Below are positions 8,579-16,505 of a DNA stretch of 64,000 nucleotides, in pieces. The translations under genes were made by a program, and so were the position numbers. The notes beneath the pieces were generated by a model that was not told the origin of the DNA, made no database searches, and saw only the letters and a list, made by a program, of their open reading frames with translations. Where the stretch lies: contig NZ_JAFVLN010000006.1 of assembly GCF_017377775.1 (NCBI RefSeq), forward strand, positions 62,001-126,000. Direction: 5' to 3'. The DNA is from Streptomyces sp. VRA16 Mangrove soil. Its GTDB lineage: Bacteria > Actinomycetota > Actinomycetes > Streptomycetales > Streptomycetaceae. Numbering within the stretch: the stretch's first letter is position 1; the number at the start of each line of letters is the position of its first letter.

Positions 8579-9378
8579 GCCCGACGGTGGTCGCCAGCGA
8601 TCTCGACCGTACGTTGATCTACTCGGCCGGGGCGCTCGGGCTGACGATGCCCGACGCCGAGGCGCCGCGGCTGCTGTGCGTCGAGATGTACCAGGGCAAG
8701 CCCCTGTCGTACGTCACTGAGGACGCGGCCGGGCTGCTGGCCGAGCTCGGGCGGCGGGCGGTGTTCGTACCGACGACGACGCGGACGCGGGAGCAGTACG
8801 GGCGGGTGCGGTTGCCCGGGCCCGCGCCGCAGTACGCGATCTGTGCCAACGGAGGGCATCTGCTGGTCGACGGGGTGTCCGATCCCGAGTGGCGGCGCGG
8901 GGTCGAGGCGCGGATCGAGGCCGAGTGCGCGCCGCTCGGGGAGGTGCGGGAGCGGATGATCGCCGCCGCGGATCCGGAGTGGCTGCTGAAGGAGCGGGTC
9001 GCCGAGGACCTGTTCGCCTACCTCGTGGTCGACCGGGGTCTGCTGCCCGAAGGGTGGGTCAAGGAGCTCTCGGAGTGGGCCGCGGGGGTCGGGTGGGGGG
9101 TTTCGTTGCAGGGGCGGAAGGTGTACGCCGTGCCGAAGCCGTTGACCAAGGGGGCGGCGGCTCGGGAGGTTGCTCGGCGGGTCGGGGCGGCGGCGGTGTT
9201 CGGGGCCGGGGATTCGTTGCTGGATGCGGATCTTTTGGTGGCTGTGGATCGGGGGTGGCGGCCTGGGCATGGGGAGTTGGCCGATGTGGGGTGGGTCGGT
9301 GACGGGGTGACCGTGCTCGGGGAGCGGGGGGTTCTGGCGGGAGAGGCTGTGTTGCGGGGGTTTCTCGGGGCGCTCTGA
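8575..9378 (+). CDS. HAD-superfamily hydrolase of the Ter-linked module
   Basis: The 267-residue product has the HAD signatures in order: nucleophile motif DLDRTL (Asp9, Asp11), motif II with PTTTRT near residue 67, the Lys in KPLTKGAA near 186, and acidic motif IV GAGDSLLDADLL near 207-218. It probably removes a phosphate from a small metabolite, a fitting last step after phosphoribosyl transfer. GTG at 8575 overlaps the previous stop by 4 bp. The frame is open far upstream, but those residues belong to the preceding gene in another frame. An ATP-grasp partner often found with this module is not visible here. Confidence 0.87.
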   Translation: MSPTVVASDLDRTLIYSAGALGLTMPDAEAPRLLCVEMYQGKPLSYVTEDAAGLLAELGRRAVFVPTTTRTREQYGRVRLPGPAPQYAICANGGHLLVDGVSDPEWRRGVEARIEAECAPLGEVRERMIAAADPEWLLKERVAEDLFAYLVVDRGLLPEGWVKELSEWAAGVGWGVSLQGRKVYAVPKPLTKGAAAREVARRVGAAAVFGAGDSLLDADLLVAVDRGWRPGHGELADVGWVGDGVTVLGERGVLAGEAVLRGFLGAL

Positions 9379-9451
9379 GGGGGCCTTTGGCGGGGCCAGG
9401 CAGGGCCGGGCGGGGCCGTGGTGCTCGGGCCGGGGCCGTGGGCCTGGGCCT

Positions 9452-9617
9452 GCGGGAGCGCCTGCCCGGCGCTGGGGTGCCGCCTTGCCCACCCTGCCGC
9501 CCTTGGCGGCAGATTGCCCAAGGCGGGTGGGGGCGGGTGGCGGATTGCCCAAGGCGGGTGGGAGCGGGCGGCGGATTGGGGAAGGCGGGCCGTGGCGGGT
9601 GGTGGATTGCCCGAGGT
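9452..9617. repeat. Dispersed repeat, copy A, with tandem tail
   Basis: From 9452 to 9540 this copy matches copy B (14865-14953) at 88 of 89 positions. It contains an internal palindrome GCCGCCCTTGGCGGC followed by ATTGCCCAAGGC. A tail of about three degenerate 33-bp units beginning GGATTGCCC follows. It lies between the HAD gene and the convergent FmdB gene, in non-coding DNA. Confidence 0.9.
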
Positions 9618-9630
9618 GGGGCGGGGAGGT

Positions 9631-9849
9631 TCAGCTGCAGCAGCCGCCTCCGCAGCAGCCGCCGGATCCACCGGAAGGCGGGGCGGGGGAAGGGGACTTG
9701 CCGCCGGTGGAGACCGCTACCGTCGACAGGAGTTTGACCGTGTCGGGGTGGCCCGACGGGCAGGTCGCCGGGGCCGAGGACTCGGACATCGGGCGGGAGA
9801 GTTCGAAGGTGTCGCCGCAGGCGCGGCAGCGGTATTCGTAGCGAGGCAT
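9631..9849 (-). CDS. FmdB-family zinc ribbon protein
   Basis: The 72-residue protein begins MPRYEYRCRACGDTFE and carries a CxxC pair at residues 8-11 with a second Cys/His pair in CPSGH, typical of the FmdB/CxxC_CXXC_SSSS regulatory zinc ribbon. The C terminus is a Gly/Cys-rich tail ending in GGCCGGGCCS, which could bind further metal or form disulfides. It starts 4 bp after the FCD regulator stop and is probably in that operon. FmdB proteins are small putative regulators and their exact role is unclear. Confidence 0.87.
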   Translation of the reverse strand: MPRYEYRCRACGDTFELSRPMSESSAPATCPSGHPDTVKLLSTVAVSTGGKSPSPAPPSGGSGGCCGGGCCS

Positions 9850-9853
9850 GACC

Positions 9854-10633
9854 TCAGATTACGGGTCGGGGATCGTCACGGAGCGAGAGGTCCAACAGGT
9901 CCAGCATCGCCGTGTACGCCCCGTCGGGGTCCTGGCCGCGGACCCGGTCGGCGACTTCGGTGTGGGCCGGCACCGGATGGTGGTGCGGGCCCGCGTGCAC
10001 GACCTGGGCGCGGGCGGACAGCGCCGGACCGATCACCCGGGGCAACTGGGCGTAGAAACGGTTGCCGGAGGCGGTCAGCAGCGCCGTGTGGAAATCGGCG
10101 TCGGCGCGCGCGGCCCGCGCCGGATCGCCCTGCGCGGAACGCTCCGCGTGGGCCATCGCCGCCAACGCCGCGTCGAGGGCGGCGAGATCGGCGGTCGTGC
10201 GGTGCTGCGCGGCCAGCGCGGCGGCCGACGGCTCGACGGAACGGCGCAGCTCGTGCAGATCCTCGTAGAGGACCGGTGGCGTCCGTTCTGTCCGGTCTGT
10301 CCGGTCCATCCGGTCCGTTCGGTCCGTTCGGTCCGTCCGGTCCGTGGGCACCGGGGACAGAGTCCAGCGCAGCACGTCGGGGTCGAGCAGGTTCCATGCG
10401 GAGCGCGGGCGGATCCGGCCCGACCCGTCCAGCACGTCCTTCGCCACGAGGGCCCGCAGCGCCTCCCGCAGAACCGGCTCGGGAAGCTTCAACTGGGCGG
10501 CCAGGCCCGGCAGTTCGGGTGCCGAGTCGGCCGCGTAGCGGCCGTCGGCGATGGCGTGTGCCACGGACTCCACCGCGGTGCGGTGCGTGTCGAGCCCGGC
10601 CCACGGCACAGGCACCGACGGTGAGCTGGTCAT
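9854..10633 (-). CDS. FadR/GntR-type regulator with FCD domain
   Basis: The 259-residue product has an N-terminal winged helix (ELPGLAAQLKLPEPVLREALRAL, about residues 40-65) and a C-terminal all-helical FCD ligand domain. The latter includes RRSVEPSAAALAAQ, DADFHTALLTASGN and a His-rich PHHHPVPAHTEVADRV segment able to bind metal or carboxylate. Between the two domains (near residues 97-117) is a TDR triplet repeat encoded by seven 9-bp units. FCD regulators usually control sugar-acid or fatty-acid genes, but no obvious target pathway is adjacent. It probably forms an operon with the FmdB gene 4 bp downstream. Confidence 0.88.
   Translation of the reverse strand: MTSSPSVPVPWAGLDTHRTAVESVAHAIADGRYAADSAPELPGLAAQLKLPEPVLREALRALVAKDVLDGSGRIRPRSAWNLLDPDVLRWTLSPVPTDRTDRTDRTDRMDRTDRTERTPPVLYEDLHELRRSVEPSAAALAAQHRTTADLAALDAALAAMAHAERSAQGDPARAARADADFHTALLTASGNRFYAQLPRVIGPALSARAQVVHAGPHHHPVPAHTEVADRVRGQDPDGAYTAMLDLLDLSLRDDPRPVI
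10281..10343 (-). repeat. 9-bp coding tandem repeat in the FCD regulator linker
   Basis: Seven 9-bp units on the plus strand (consensus GTCCGGTCC with variants GTTCGGTCC, GTCCGTTCT) encode a Thr-Asp-Arg run between the DNA-binding and ligand domains. Copy number may vary between strains and alter linker length. Confidence 0.9.
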
Positions 10634-10689
10634 GCGGAGAAATCTCGCACGCCCGGCTGTGAGAGATCAATCGGCGTGCGGCCGCCGGA

Positions 10690-11196
10690 TCACCCGGCGC
10701 CCGGATGACGGGCCTTCCAGTACGGGTTGTCGTGCGGCAGGCCGCCGCTGACCCGCCCGTACATGCCGAAGAACATCAGCAGCACTCCGACCACGAAGCT
10801 GAACAGGACGTTCTGGATGCGGAAGGCGAGGAAGTTGTAGCGGCTGTCGAGCAGTGCCAGGTTCACGAAGCCGCTGAGGATGAACAGGACACCGAGCGTC
10901 ATGTTCACCGTCGACGCCACCGCGCCGCCGGCCAGCATGCCGGCGATGAGCAGCACGCCGACGCAGACGGACAGGAAACTGAGCGCGCCGTTCGTGTTCA
11001 GGCCCGCGACCGTGTCACCGCGGGTGTCGAAGAAGCCGATCTTGTCGATGAACCCGAGGATGCCGAAGACCAGCAGTACCAGCCCCATCAGGCCGGCGCC
11101 GACCCGGTACACCATGCTGAGGCGGTGATCGACGGGCGTCTGCTCGTCGAGCTGGACGCGGTGCCAGGATCCCGGGTGGAGTACGTGCGTGGCCAT
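10690..11196 (-). CDS. DUF4383 membrane protein
   Basis: The 168-residue product has four hydrophobic segments (around residues 30-50, 72-95, 98-115 and 125-145). The pattern is that of the DUF4383 family: VYRVGAGLMGLVLLVFGILGF, DTRGDTVAGLNTNGALS, and the end segment VLLMFFGMYGR. The family is common in actinobacteria, often stress-associated, with no proven function. It starts 81 bp after the stop of the coiled-coil gene and could be cotranscribed with it. The ATG at 11196 is the first in frame. Confidence 0.87.
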   Translation of the reverse strand: MATHVLHPGSWHRVQLDEQTPVDHRLSMVYRVGAGLMGLVLLVFGILGFIDKIGFFDTRGDTVAGLNTNGALSFLSVCVGVLLIAGMLAGGAVASTVNMTLGVLFILSGFVNLALLDSRYNFLAFRIQNVLFSFVVGVLLMFFGMYGRVSGGLPHDNPYWKARHPGAG

Positions 11197-11277
11197 GATC
11201 GCCTCGCCTCCCAGCCCCCCAAGTACAGAGATACGTACTTACAGGGTCCGCCCGGCGCGGGCACAGTGCCAACCGGG

Positions 11278-12696
11278 TCAGGCGCCGCCGCCGCGCTCCT
11301 CGCGGATCTGCGCCACGACCCGGGCCACGGTCTGCCGCACGGCCTCCGTCTCCGTGAGGAAGTGCCAGTAGTCGGGGTGGCGGCCCTCCAGGCCCGCGAC
11401 GGCGCGGTCGAGCCGGCCCACGGAGTCGTCGAGCGGGCGGGCGTGGCGCGGGTCGGGGGTGGAGCGACCGGTCATGGCCAGGCGCTGGGCGTCCCGGATC
11501 GCGAACCGGGTGCGGTCGATCTCCTGCTGCGGGTCCTTCGCCACCGCGTTCAGCCGCTGCAGACGGTCGGAGGCGGCGGAGACCGACTCGTCCGTCGTGT
11601 TGAGCAGGGCCCGCACCGTGGAGAGCAGCGCCGTCGCGTCCGGCCAGCGCTGCTCGTCGCGCGCCTTGCGGGCTTCGGCGATCTTGGTCTCCGCCTGCCG
11701 TACGTTGTCCGAGGCCAGCTGCGGTACGCGCTGGAGGTCCTGCCAGCAGGCGGCCGAGAAGCGCCGCCGCAGCTCGCTCAGGACCGGCTCGACCTGGCCC
11801 GCGCGGGTGGTCAGGGCCTGCGCGCGGGTGCGCAGCGAGACGAGGCGATGGTCGATCTCCGCCGCCTTCTCCGGGAGCCGCTCGGCCTCCACCCGGATCG
11901 TCTCGGCGTCCCGCGCGACCCGCTCCGCGCGCTCCAGCGTCTCGGGCACACCGTGCTGGCCCGCGCCCTGGTTCAGCTTCGTCAGCTCCGGGCCGAGGCG
12001 GGCCAGGCGGGCGGCCAGGTCGTCGGCCTTCAGGCCCGCCTGCCGTACGCCGTCCAGAGCCGTCGTCGCCGCGAGCAGGGCCTGTCGGGCGCGCTCCACG
12101 GCCGGGGCGAGCCGTGCCAGCTGCGTCTCGGCCTTGCCGAGCAGCGGGCCGAGACCCTGCGCGAACCGGTCGAGGTCCTGCTTGGCGCGGGTCAACTGGT
12201 CCTTCGCCGCGGTCAGTTCACTCCGTGCACGCGAGGCCGTGCCCGCGTCCAGGTCGTCCCGGTCCAGGTCGTGGGCGTCGACCGCGGTGATGTACTGCGC
12301 GCTGACCTCGTCGATCCGGGTGCCGAGCTGCTGGAAGTCGCCGACGGCGCGGCGGGCGGCCGGGCTGTCGTCGACCGCGGTGATGGTCTCTATCGAGATG
12401 CGCAGGTCGCGCTGGGCCGTGTCCAGCTCGTAGAAGGCGGCGGCAGCGGCGTCCTTGGCCTCCTGGGCCTGGGCGCGCTGGGTCTCGGAGCGGCCGCCGA
12501 ACCATCGGCGGGTGCCGCCGCCGGTGAACGAGGCGGTGGCCGCCGCCGCGAGCAGCGGGACAGGGAGCAGCGTCAGAGTGAGGAGGTCGCGCAGAGGGCT
12601 CCGGCGGAGCCGCTGATCGGCAATGCCCCGCGCCCCGTGGGGGCGCTCGTCTGCCGTCATTGTCACTAACCGCTCCCGCGCTGCCCGTGCCGTCAT
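11278..12696 (-). CDS. Membrane-anchored coiled-coil protein of unknown function
   Basis: The product (about 472 residues) has one hydrophobic segment near residues 35-52 (LLTLTLLPVPLLAAAATASFTGG). A long, heptad-like, Ala/Arg/Leu/Glu-rich region follows to about residue 440, suggesting extended coiled coil. No catalytic motif is seen. Function is unknown; a scaffold role at the membrane is only a guess. The start is uncertain: ATG at 12696 has AAGG close by, ATG at 12660 (MTADERPHG) is possible, and the frame is open from 12741. It lies upstream of the DUF4383 gene on the same strand. Confidence 0.75.
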   Translation of the reverse strand: MTARAARERLVTMTADERPHGARGIADQRLRRSPLRDLLTLTLLPVPLLAAAATASFTGGGTRRWFGGRSETQRAQAQEAKDAAAAAFYELDTAQRDLRISIETITAVDDSPAARRAVGDFQQLGTRIDEVSAQYITAVDAHDLDRDDLDAGTASRARSELTAAKDQLTRAKQDLDRFAQGLGPLLGKAETQLARLAPAVERARQALLAATTALDGVRQAGLKADDLAARLARLGPELTKLNQGAGQHGVPETLERAERVARDAETIRVEAERLPEKAAEIDHRLVSLRTRAQALTTRAGQVEPVLSELRRRFSAACWQDLQRVPQLASDNVRQAETKIAEARKARDEQRWPDATALLSTVRALLNTTDESVSAASDRLQRLNAVAKDPQQEIDRTRFAIRDAQRLAMTGRSTPDPRHARPLDDSVGRLDRAVAGLEGRHPDYWHFLTETEAVRQTVARVVAQIREERGGGA

Positions 12697-12911
12697 CAGC
12701 CTTGCCCGGTCTTCATTCTCCCACCGGTTAAAGACGAACACACGGGCCGGTTAGTTCGCGGTTCGGAGCGTGACTTTTCCGTCCCGGCCGCCGGCCGCGG
12801 CGTGGCGCGCGGCGAACTCCCCGCGCTGACCGGCGCTGTTACGGGTTTGCGGTGCAGGGGCATCGACAAGGTAGGCTGTCGGCTCGTCCTGGTCACAGCG
12901 CCAGGGATCTC

Positions 12912-12983
<72 letters not shown>

Positions 12984-13003
12984 CATCATGAGGTAGCAGG
13001 TCG

Positions 13004-13035
13004 GAGGCCCTCCGGTGGGAACACCGGGGGGCCTC
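13004..13035 (+). terminator. Terminator after tRNA-Val
   Basis: A 14-bp stem (13004-13017 with 13022-13035, one T-G pair) has a GGAA-type tetraloop 20 bp after the tRNA. It is followed by TCTCCCGC rather than a T-run. Confidence 0.75.
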
Positions 13036-13154
13036 TCCCGCGATCGGAGTCCCCATGGAGTCCGCGACGCCACAGATCTTCGCGTGCGACAGGTGTAGTG
13101 CGCATTCACCCTTGGCGGTGACAACCCCAAGGTGTCGCCGACCGTTTGCACGAC

Positions 13155-13670
13155 ATGATCAACAAGCGACGTCTCGGCAGTGCCGCTCTGGCCGCCCTCG
13201 CCCTCACCGCCCTTCCCGCGACCGCTCACGCCGACGCCGCACCCCCCAAGGGCTGCGCCTCGACCACCGGCTACTCGACAGACGAGTGGCACTCCGGTGA
13301 ACTCACCGTCTGCTTCACCGAGGCCAAGGCTTACCGGCACTCCGAAGGGCGCGAGGTCCTCGTGCCGGCCGCACGGGTCGCTGCGAAGTGCTGGACCAAG
13401 GGCCTTTTCTGGAACGAGCGGGATTGCGAGTTCTCCGCAGACCTCACGCTGAAGAAGGGCGACGAGGAACTGTGGAAGAAGACCGTCGGCAGGCGAACCG
13501 ACCGCATTTGGGAGGGCCACACCTCCGTCACCAACACCTGGGGATGTGCGGGAGCGGGACAGTACCGCCTCACTCTGGACAACATCGACATGAGCGTCGT
13601 CAACCCGGACAACGGGCGGCTGCTCAAGGTTCACCCCGCCCCCGTGACGGTCACTGCCGAAGGCTGCTGA
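13155..13670 (+). CDS. Small secreted protein, unknown family
   Basis: The 171-residue product has a clear signal peptide: MINKRR, then a hydrophobic core, and AHA before Asp-Ala at about residue 27. The mature part (about 15 kDa) has several cysteines (CAST, VCFTEA, AKCWT, RDCEF, TWGCAG, the terminal EGC) that could form disulfides, and a beta-rich, Trp-containing composition. No enzyme motif is recognised. ATG at 13155 is used because the signal peptide starts there; the ribosome site is weak. It sits alone between tRNA-Val and the tRNA-like sequence, a place where acquired genes often lie. Confidence 0.75.
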   Translation: MINKRRLGSAALAALALTALPATAHADAAPPKGCASTTGYSTDEWHSGELTVCFTEAKAYRHSEGREVLVPAARVAAKCWTKGLFWNERDCEFSADLTLKKGDEELWKKTVGRRTDRIWEGHTSVTNTWGCAGAGQYRLTLDNIDMSVVNPDNGRLLKVHPAPVTVTAEGC

Positions 13671-13721
13671 CGGCGCACCCACAGGTGATCGCAGCCCCGG
13701 CCCGGGGCGGGCCCGGGTGGG

Positions 13722-13796
13722 GCGGAGCGGCCGGATTCGAACCGGCGTCCTCGCGATTTTGGAGACCGCGCGCGTCGACCTCTGCGCTACGCCCCG
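13722..13796 (-). tRNA. tRNA-Trp-like sequence (anticodon CCA), unusual acceptor
   Basis: On the minus strand the sequence pairs in all four arms. The acceptor is CGGGGCG/CGCTCCG, with one G-T pair. The D stem is GCGC/GCGC, the anticodon stem GCGGT/ATCGC closes loop CTCCAAA (anticodon CCA), and the T arm is GCCGG-TTCGAAT-CCGGC. It starts with C1 like proline tRNA and has C at the discriminator position where bacterial tRNA-Trp needs G. Base 26 appears missing and the variable loop has 6 bases. It is either a second, divergent tRNA-Trp or a decayed or chimeric gene. Confidence 0.65.
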
Positions 13797-13951
13797 TCCC
13801 GGCAAGGAGCGTAGCGAGAAGGTGCTGGAACGTCAGCAGCGTGCCGGTATCCGTCCGGCGAGGTTCGCCGGCGGCCACCGGGCGAGTTCGGCTTCAGGCT
13901 CGCGTCCGTCGGTGAACAGGCCCGTCGGAAGCCCCCGGACGGTCGCGGCGA

Positions 13952-14440
13952 TCACGCATCGGTCCGGGTGTCTGCCCCGTTCTCGACCGGGCCGGTGACC
14001 TCTTTGCCCTCGCGCCTATCCCCGTCCCCGCCTCCGTCCCCGTCTCCGTCCCCGCCCGTGTCTGCGGATGTGTCCGCGTTCGTACCGTCGTGTACGTGGT
14101 CGTGTACGTGCTTGAGGCGGGCTCGGGCCGCCACCGCGTCGCCGCCCGACAGCTCGGACCAGTGGCGGTGGCATGTCACGAAGACGGCCAGCTCCAGCTC
14201 GCGCTGCCGCAGCTTCTCCACCTCGGCCTGCTCGTCCTCGCTCCAGCCCGGGGACGCCGGCCGCTCCAGTCTGCGCCAGCCCTGGGTGTCGCTGATGGCG
14301 TCGACCGGTTCGACGGACCAGGGGAGCCGCTTGAGCAGGGCTATCAGCTCGGCCCGCACCTGATGCAGCTCCTCCTGCCCGGCAAGGAGGTCGCTCGGGA
14401 AACCAAGGACGGAGTCGTCGGAGTCATCGTTCGCTGCCAC
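13952..14440 (-). CDS. Hypothetical acidic protein with low-complexity tail
   Basis: The 162-residue product has an N-terminal helical region (residues about 20-110) with the conserved-looking segments LPWSVEPVDAISDTQGWRRL and VFVTCHRHWSELSGGDAVAARARL. A tail of Asp/Gly/Thr/His repeats (HVHDHVHDGTNADTSADTGG) is written in CCCCGTCCCCGTCTCC-type codon repeats. There is no signal peptide or membrane segment. The GTG start at 14440 is the best-placed start. Function is unknown. Related short proteins occur in Streptomyces, so the gene is likely real. Confidence 0.7.
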   Translation of the reverse strand: MAANDDSDDSVLGFPSDLLAGQEELHQVRAELIALLKRLPWSVEPVDAISDTQGWRRLERPASPGWSEDEQAEVEKLRQRELELAVFVTCHRHWSELSGGDAVAARARLKHVHDHVHDGTNADTSADTGGDGDGDGGGDGDRREGKEVTGPVENGADTRTDA

Positions 14441-14538
14441 CCGGCAATGGTACGTCTGTTCGAATTCGCGGGGCGAGCAACTTCGGGGAGTTCACGCGAA
14501 CGTGTGGCCGAGTCGGTGGGTGGCGGCAGACTGGAGGC

Positions 14539-14769
14539 ATGTGCCGCAGCATCAAGACCCTTCGCCCGCCCGCGCTCCCCGAGGAGGCCACCGAGGACGA
14601 GATCCGGGCCGCAGCTCTGCAGTATGTGCGGAAGGTGTCCGGCTTTCGGGCGCCCGCCGCGCACAACCGTGAGGTGTTCGATCGGGCCGTCGACGAGGTT
14701 GCCCGTGCTACCGCTGCGCTGCTCGGCGGGCTTGAGGTGCGGGGGGCCGCGAAGACCTCGGCGTCCTGA
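14539..14769 (+). CDS. DUF2277 family protein
   Basis: The 76-residue product opens MCRSIKTLRPPALPEEATEDEI and continues AALQYVRKVSGFRAPAAHNREVFDRAVDEVA, the hallmark of DUF2277. The family is a small conserved domain with a CR-x-IK-L start and no known activity. The ATG at 14539 is clear from this conserved start. The last 15 residues are variable. It is a single gene, followed by dispersed repeat copy B. Confidence 0.88.
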   Translation: MCRSIKTLRPPALPEEATEDEIRAAALQYVRKVSGFRAPAAHNREVFDRAVDEVARATAALLGGLEVRGAAKTSAS

Positions 14770-14864
14770 TCCTCGGGGTTCGGGTTCGGGTTCGGGGTTC
14801 AGGGTTCGGTTTCCCGGGGTGCGGGTCGCGCCTGAGAGGCCGGGCTGGGCCGGAGTGCGGGCCC

Positions 14865-15006
14865 GCGGGAGCGCCTGCCCGGCGCCGGGGTGCCGCCTTG
14901 CCCACCCTGCCGCCCTTGGCGGCAGATTGCCCAAGGCGGGTGGGGGCGGGTGGCGCCGGATTGCCCAAGGCGGGTGGGGGCGGGTGGCGCCGGATTGCCC
15001 AAGGCC
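14865..15006. repeat. Dispersed repeat, copy B, with tandem tail
   Basis: This is nearly identical to copy A over its first 89 bp. Two further units starting GGATTGCCCAAGGC, about 34 bp apart, follow. It lies in the 279-bp gap between DUF2277 and DedA. Upstream (about 14775-14812) is a simple GGGTTC-type run. Confidence 0.9.
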
Positions 15007-15048
15007 TCGTGGTGGGTGGTGGAGTGCCTTGGGTGGGGTGGGCTGTGG

Positions 15049-15675
15049 TCAGGCTTCCTGGGGGACCGGGCGGCGCATGACGTAGGCCGCCACCGTGCCC
15101 GCGCCGATCAGGGCCAGGACCGAGACGCCCGTGGAGAGCCAGCTCGCGCCGAGCCACTGGGCGCCGAAGTAGCCGAGGGCCACGCTGTACGCCGCCCAGG
15201 CCACGCCCGCGAGGGCCGACCAGGGCAGGAACTCGCGGACCCGGCGGTGGGCGGTGCCCGCCGCGAAGGAGACGATTGAGCGGCCCGCGGGCGCGAAGCG
15301 GGCGATGATCACGAGGAGTCCGCCGCTGGAGCGGGCGAGCGCTCCGCCGAGACGTTCCTGCGCGGTCGTCAGGCGCCGGGAACGGGCGATGGCGCGGTCC
15401 AGGCGTTCGCCGCCGCGCCAGGCCAGACGGTAGGCGACGAGGTCACCGAGGACGGAGGCCGTCGCCGCGCACAGGGTGAGGGCCAGCAGTTCCGGGGTGC
15501 TGCTCGGCAGCTGGCCCGTGGCGGCGCCCGCCGTGCCGGCCGCGGCGGCGGTGGCGGCGGTGACCACGAGGAACCCGCTGGGCAGCACGGGCAGGAAGAC
15601 GTCGAAGAGCACGGAGAGCGCCACGATCACGTAGATCCATGGACTGTCGGCCAGCGACCCCAGACTCTCCAGCAC
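15049..15675 (-). CDS. DedA family membrane protein
   Basis: The product (208 residues from the GTG at 15675, MLESLGSLADSPWIY) has four to five hydrophobic segments. It shows the DedA/SNARE-associated core: an FLPVLPSGFLVV reentrant-like segment near residue 30, and FAPAGRSIVSFAAGTAHRRVREFLPW near 125-150 with the conserved Arg and Gly. DedA proteins act as lipid transporters, flipping undecaprenyl phosphate or phosphatidylethanolamine. A longer start at 15732 is possible, but GGGAG lies 9 bases before 15675. It is divergent from the SOD-like gene. Confidence 0.85.
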   Translation of the reverse strand: MLESLGSLADSPWIYVIVALSVLFDVFLPVLPSGFLVVTAATAAAAGTAGAATGQLPSSTPELLALTLCAATASVLGDLVAYRLAWRGGERLDRAIARSRRLTTAQERLGGALARSSGGLLVIIARFAPAGRSIVSFAAGTAHRRVREFLPWSALAGVAWAAYSVALGYFGAQWLGASWLSTGVSVLALIGAGTVAAYVMRRPVPQEA

Positions 15676-15908
15676 CGCGCGCCAACTCCCTGTACGGACC
15701 GATCTACGGCCGTTCCCTCCCCACGGGAGCACACAGGAGCGGCTTCATGACAGCTGTACAGCGTACGCCTCAGGTGTTGCGGATGTGGCGAAAGGGGCAC
15801 AGATGTTCTCCATCTCACGTTCACCCGCATGCCGCATTCGGTGCGGTGTCGCGGCCTCCGCTCCCGTACGAACGAGCCAGGACTCGACGCAGTGGAGAAG
15901 GAGCGGTG

Positions 15909-16442
15909 ATGGTGACAGGGATGGTGGCCGGGGCCCTCGCGGCGGCCGTGTTCGCCGTGGGGGGCGGCGGTGGCGGCGTGGACTGTTACCGGGTGCGGGA
16001 GGAGGCCCGGTTCGCGCCGCCCACGGCCTTCGTGCCCTCGCCCGCGATCACGTACGACATGGAGCTGGTGCCCGCGGCGGCGTCGATCACGGTCGAGCAG
16101 CGCGGGGACGGGACGGGGATGACGGTGGGGCTCGGCGTCAGCGGTCTGGTGCCCGGTCACGCCTACGGAGCGCACGTTCACCAAAAGCCCTGCGGCGCGG
16201 ACCCCGCGGACGCGGGCGGGCACTACCAGAACGTGCCGGATCCGGGGCACGTGAGCGCGGAGAACGAGGTGTGGCTGGACTTCACCGTCGATGCCTCGGG
16301 CAACGGTGTGGCCGGCGTGCGCAAGGCGTGGGGCCTGCGGCCCGGCGAGGCGGGGTCGGTCGTGCTGCACGACGTGCCGGGCGGCGCGGGCGCCAGGGTC
16401 GCCTGCTTCACGGTCCCGTTCGTGGGTGCCGAGGCGTCGTAG
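15909..16442 (+). CDS. Cu/Zn superoxide dismutase-like secreted protein
   Basis: The 177-residue product has an N-terminal hydrophobic segment (residues 1-20) and a SOD-like beta core: HAYGAHVHQKPCG (His89, His91, Cys95), GGHYQ (His105), VVLHDVPGG (His154) and a partner Cys166. The usual zinc loop with HxGDxGN and its Asp ligand is missing, so a copper-only or non-enzymatic form is likely. ATG at 15909 follows AAGGAG with 6-base spacing. The frame is open upstream but lacks coding character. A strong terminator follows directly. Role: probably extracytoplasmic superoxide handling or metal binding. Confidence 0.8.
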   Translation: MVTGMVAGALAAAVFAVGGGGGGVDCYRVREEARFAPPTAFVPSPAITYDMELVPAAASITVEQRGDGTGMTVGLGVSGLVPGHAYGAHVHQKPCGADPADAGGHYQNVPDPGHVSAENEVWLDFTVDASGNGVAGVRKAWGLRPGEAGSVVLHDVPGGAGARVACFTVPFVGAEAS

Positions 16443-16451
16443 AGCGCGAAA

Positions 16452-16486
16452 CGTGCCCTCTCCCCGTGGGAGGGGGAGAGGGCACG
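16452..16486. terminator. Bidirectional terminator between SOD-like and DoxX genes
   Basis: A perfect 14-bp stem (CGTGCCCTCTCCCC at 16452-16465, complement at 16473-16486) has a 7-base loop between two convergent genes. It can serve both. Confidence 0.88.
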
Positions 16487-16505
16487 ATCACGTCGTACCT
16501 GCGGA

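Noticed and set aside
9452..9617. CRISPR-like repeat structure
   Set aside because: Units differ in length and lack unique spacers, and no cas genes are near. A dispersed repeat with tandem tail explains it.
11278..12669. Plus-strand open frames over the coiled-coil gene
   Set aside because: They encode low-complexity Arg/Gly/Leu sequence without domains. The minus-strand product has a membrane helix and heptad pattern.
14772..14812. Telomere-like GGGTTCGGGTTC run
   Set aside because: Short simple-sequence DNA in the middle of a chromosome arm; no palindromes of the kind found at Streptomyces ends.
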